52,046 nucleotides of DNA, taken from assembly GCA_002401885.1 (NCBI GenBank), contig NVUL01000049.1:1-52046 (forward strand). The letters run 5' to 3'. The notes under the pieces were generated by a model that saw only the letters and a list, made by a program, of their open reading frames with translations, was not told where the DNA came from and did no database searches. Of the stretch, positions 51,958 to 52,046 are shown in pieces. The DNA comes from SAR86 cluster bacterium. Its GTDB lineage: Bacteria; Pseudomonadota; Gammaproteobacteria; Pseudomonadales; Pseudohongiellaceae. The position numbers and the translations under genes are program-made. How positions within the stretch are numbered: the first letter of the stretch is position 1; each line of letters starts with the position of its first letter.

Positions 51958-52046
51958 TTCTATGGTGCTTTTCTTCAGTACAGATTTTATAATCTATGCA
52001 CTTGTGGCGGGTATTTCTCATGCGCTCGTGGCGGGGCCACTTGGAT
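51950..52046 (+). CDS. znuB: Zinc ABC transporter permease ZnuB, N-terminal part (cut by window edge)
   Basis: Thirty-two codons are visible from ATG 51950, which overlaps the znuC end. The start of the first transmembrane helix reads FIIYALVAGISHALVAGPLG, matching the ZnuB family N-terminus. The rest lies beyond the window. Confidence 0.88.
   Translation, partial: MIDSMVLFFSTDFIIYALVAGISHALVAGPLG

Overview
The window is a chromosomal segment of a gammaproteobacterium, probably free-living and aquatic. Two blocks have a gene order like that of Pseudomonas chromosomes: glnK-amt beside ubiK and comM, and dsbA-cytochrome c4-ysxC-polA-znuA/znuCB. Periplasmic c-type cytochromes, a complete rhamnose pathway and a type II secretion cluster fit an aerobic Gram-negative. 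I see no rRNA, tRNA, CRISPR array, prophage or plasmid genes.

Layout. 1-2048: methionine cycle (3' end of ahcY, metF) and rsmE. 2049-2308: a multi-hairpin repeat between convergent genes. 2309-3655: a degenerate HD-GYP protein. 3785-5767: amt and glnK with a near-consensus sigma-54 promoter. 5958-7736: ubiK and comM, convergent. 7816-8828: two tandem cytochrome c5-like genes. 9038-10471: a secreted matrixin-like metalloprotease. 10683-16910: one minus-strand operon with rfbA/C/D/B, an SDR epimerase, a glycosyltransferase and a small exported protein that may resemble GspC. 16991-18092: a REP-associated (RAYT) Y1 transposase bounded by a perfect 28-bp inverted repeat. 18100-31365: the most interesting locus, described below. 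31371-34333: a PIG-L deacetylase and a Wzm/Wzt polysaccharide exporter. 34343-44250: a ten-gene type II secretion operon (gspL, M, E, F, D, G, H, I, J, K). 44491-46927: dsbA, cytochrome c4 and ysxC. 46937-47284: a tandem 137-bp array of the same repeat family seen near 2.2 kb. 47316-50063: polA, whose proofreading site looks degraded. 50101-52046: znuA diverging from znuC-znuB.

The central locus reads as a self-contained sensing and secretion module. On the minus strand are a FecR-domain periplasmic protein, a CHASE2 membrane nucleotide cyclase two bases downstream, a TPR plus beta-barrel outer-membrane protein, and a 739-residue acidic, alanine-rich protein with the look of a type I secreted surface-layer protein. 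Diverging on the plus strand are a Crp/Fnr-family regulator and a complete type I secretion system (ABC ATPase, HlyD-type adaptor, TolC-type channel). A perfect TGTGA-N6-TCACA site lies at class II spacing to a -10 element in front of the surface-protein gene. A near-perfect copy lies in the divergent fecR/crp promoter region. I infer an envelope signal to cyclic nucleotide to Crp-like protein circuit controlling a dedicated surface protein and its exporter. Two oddities bear on which nucleotide is used: the cyclase has Glu and Ser where adenylate cyclases usually have Lys and Asp/Thr, and the regulator lacks the phosphate-binding Arg of Crp.
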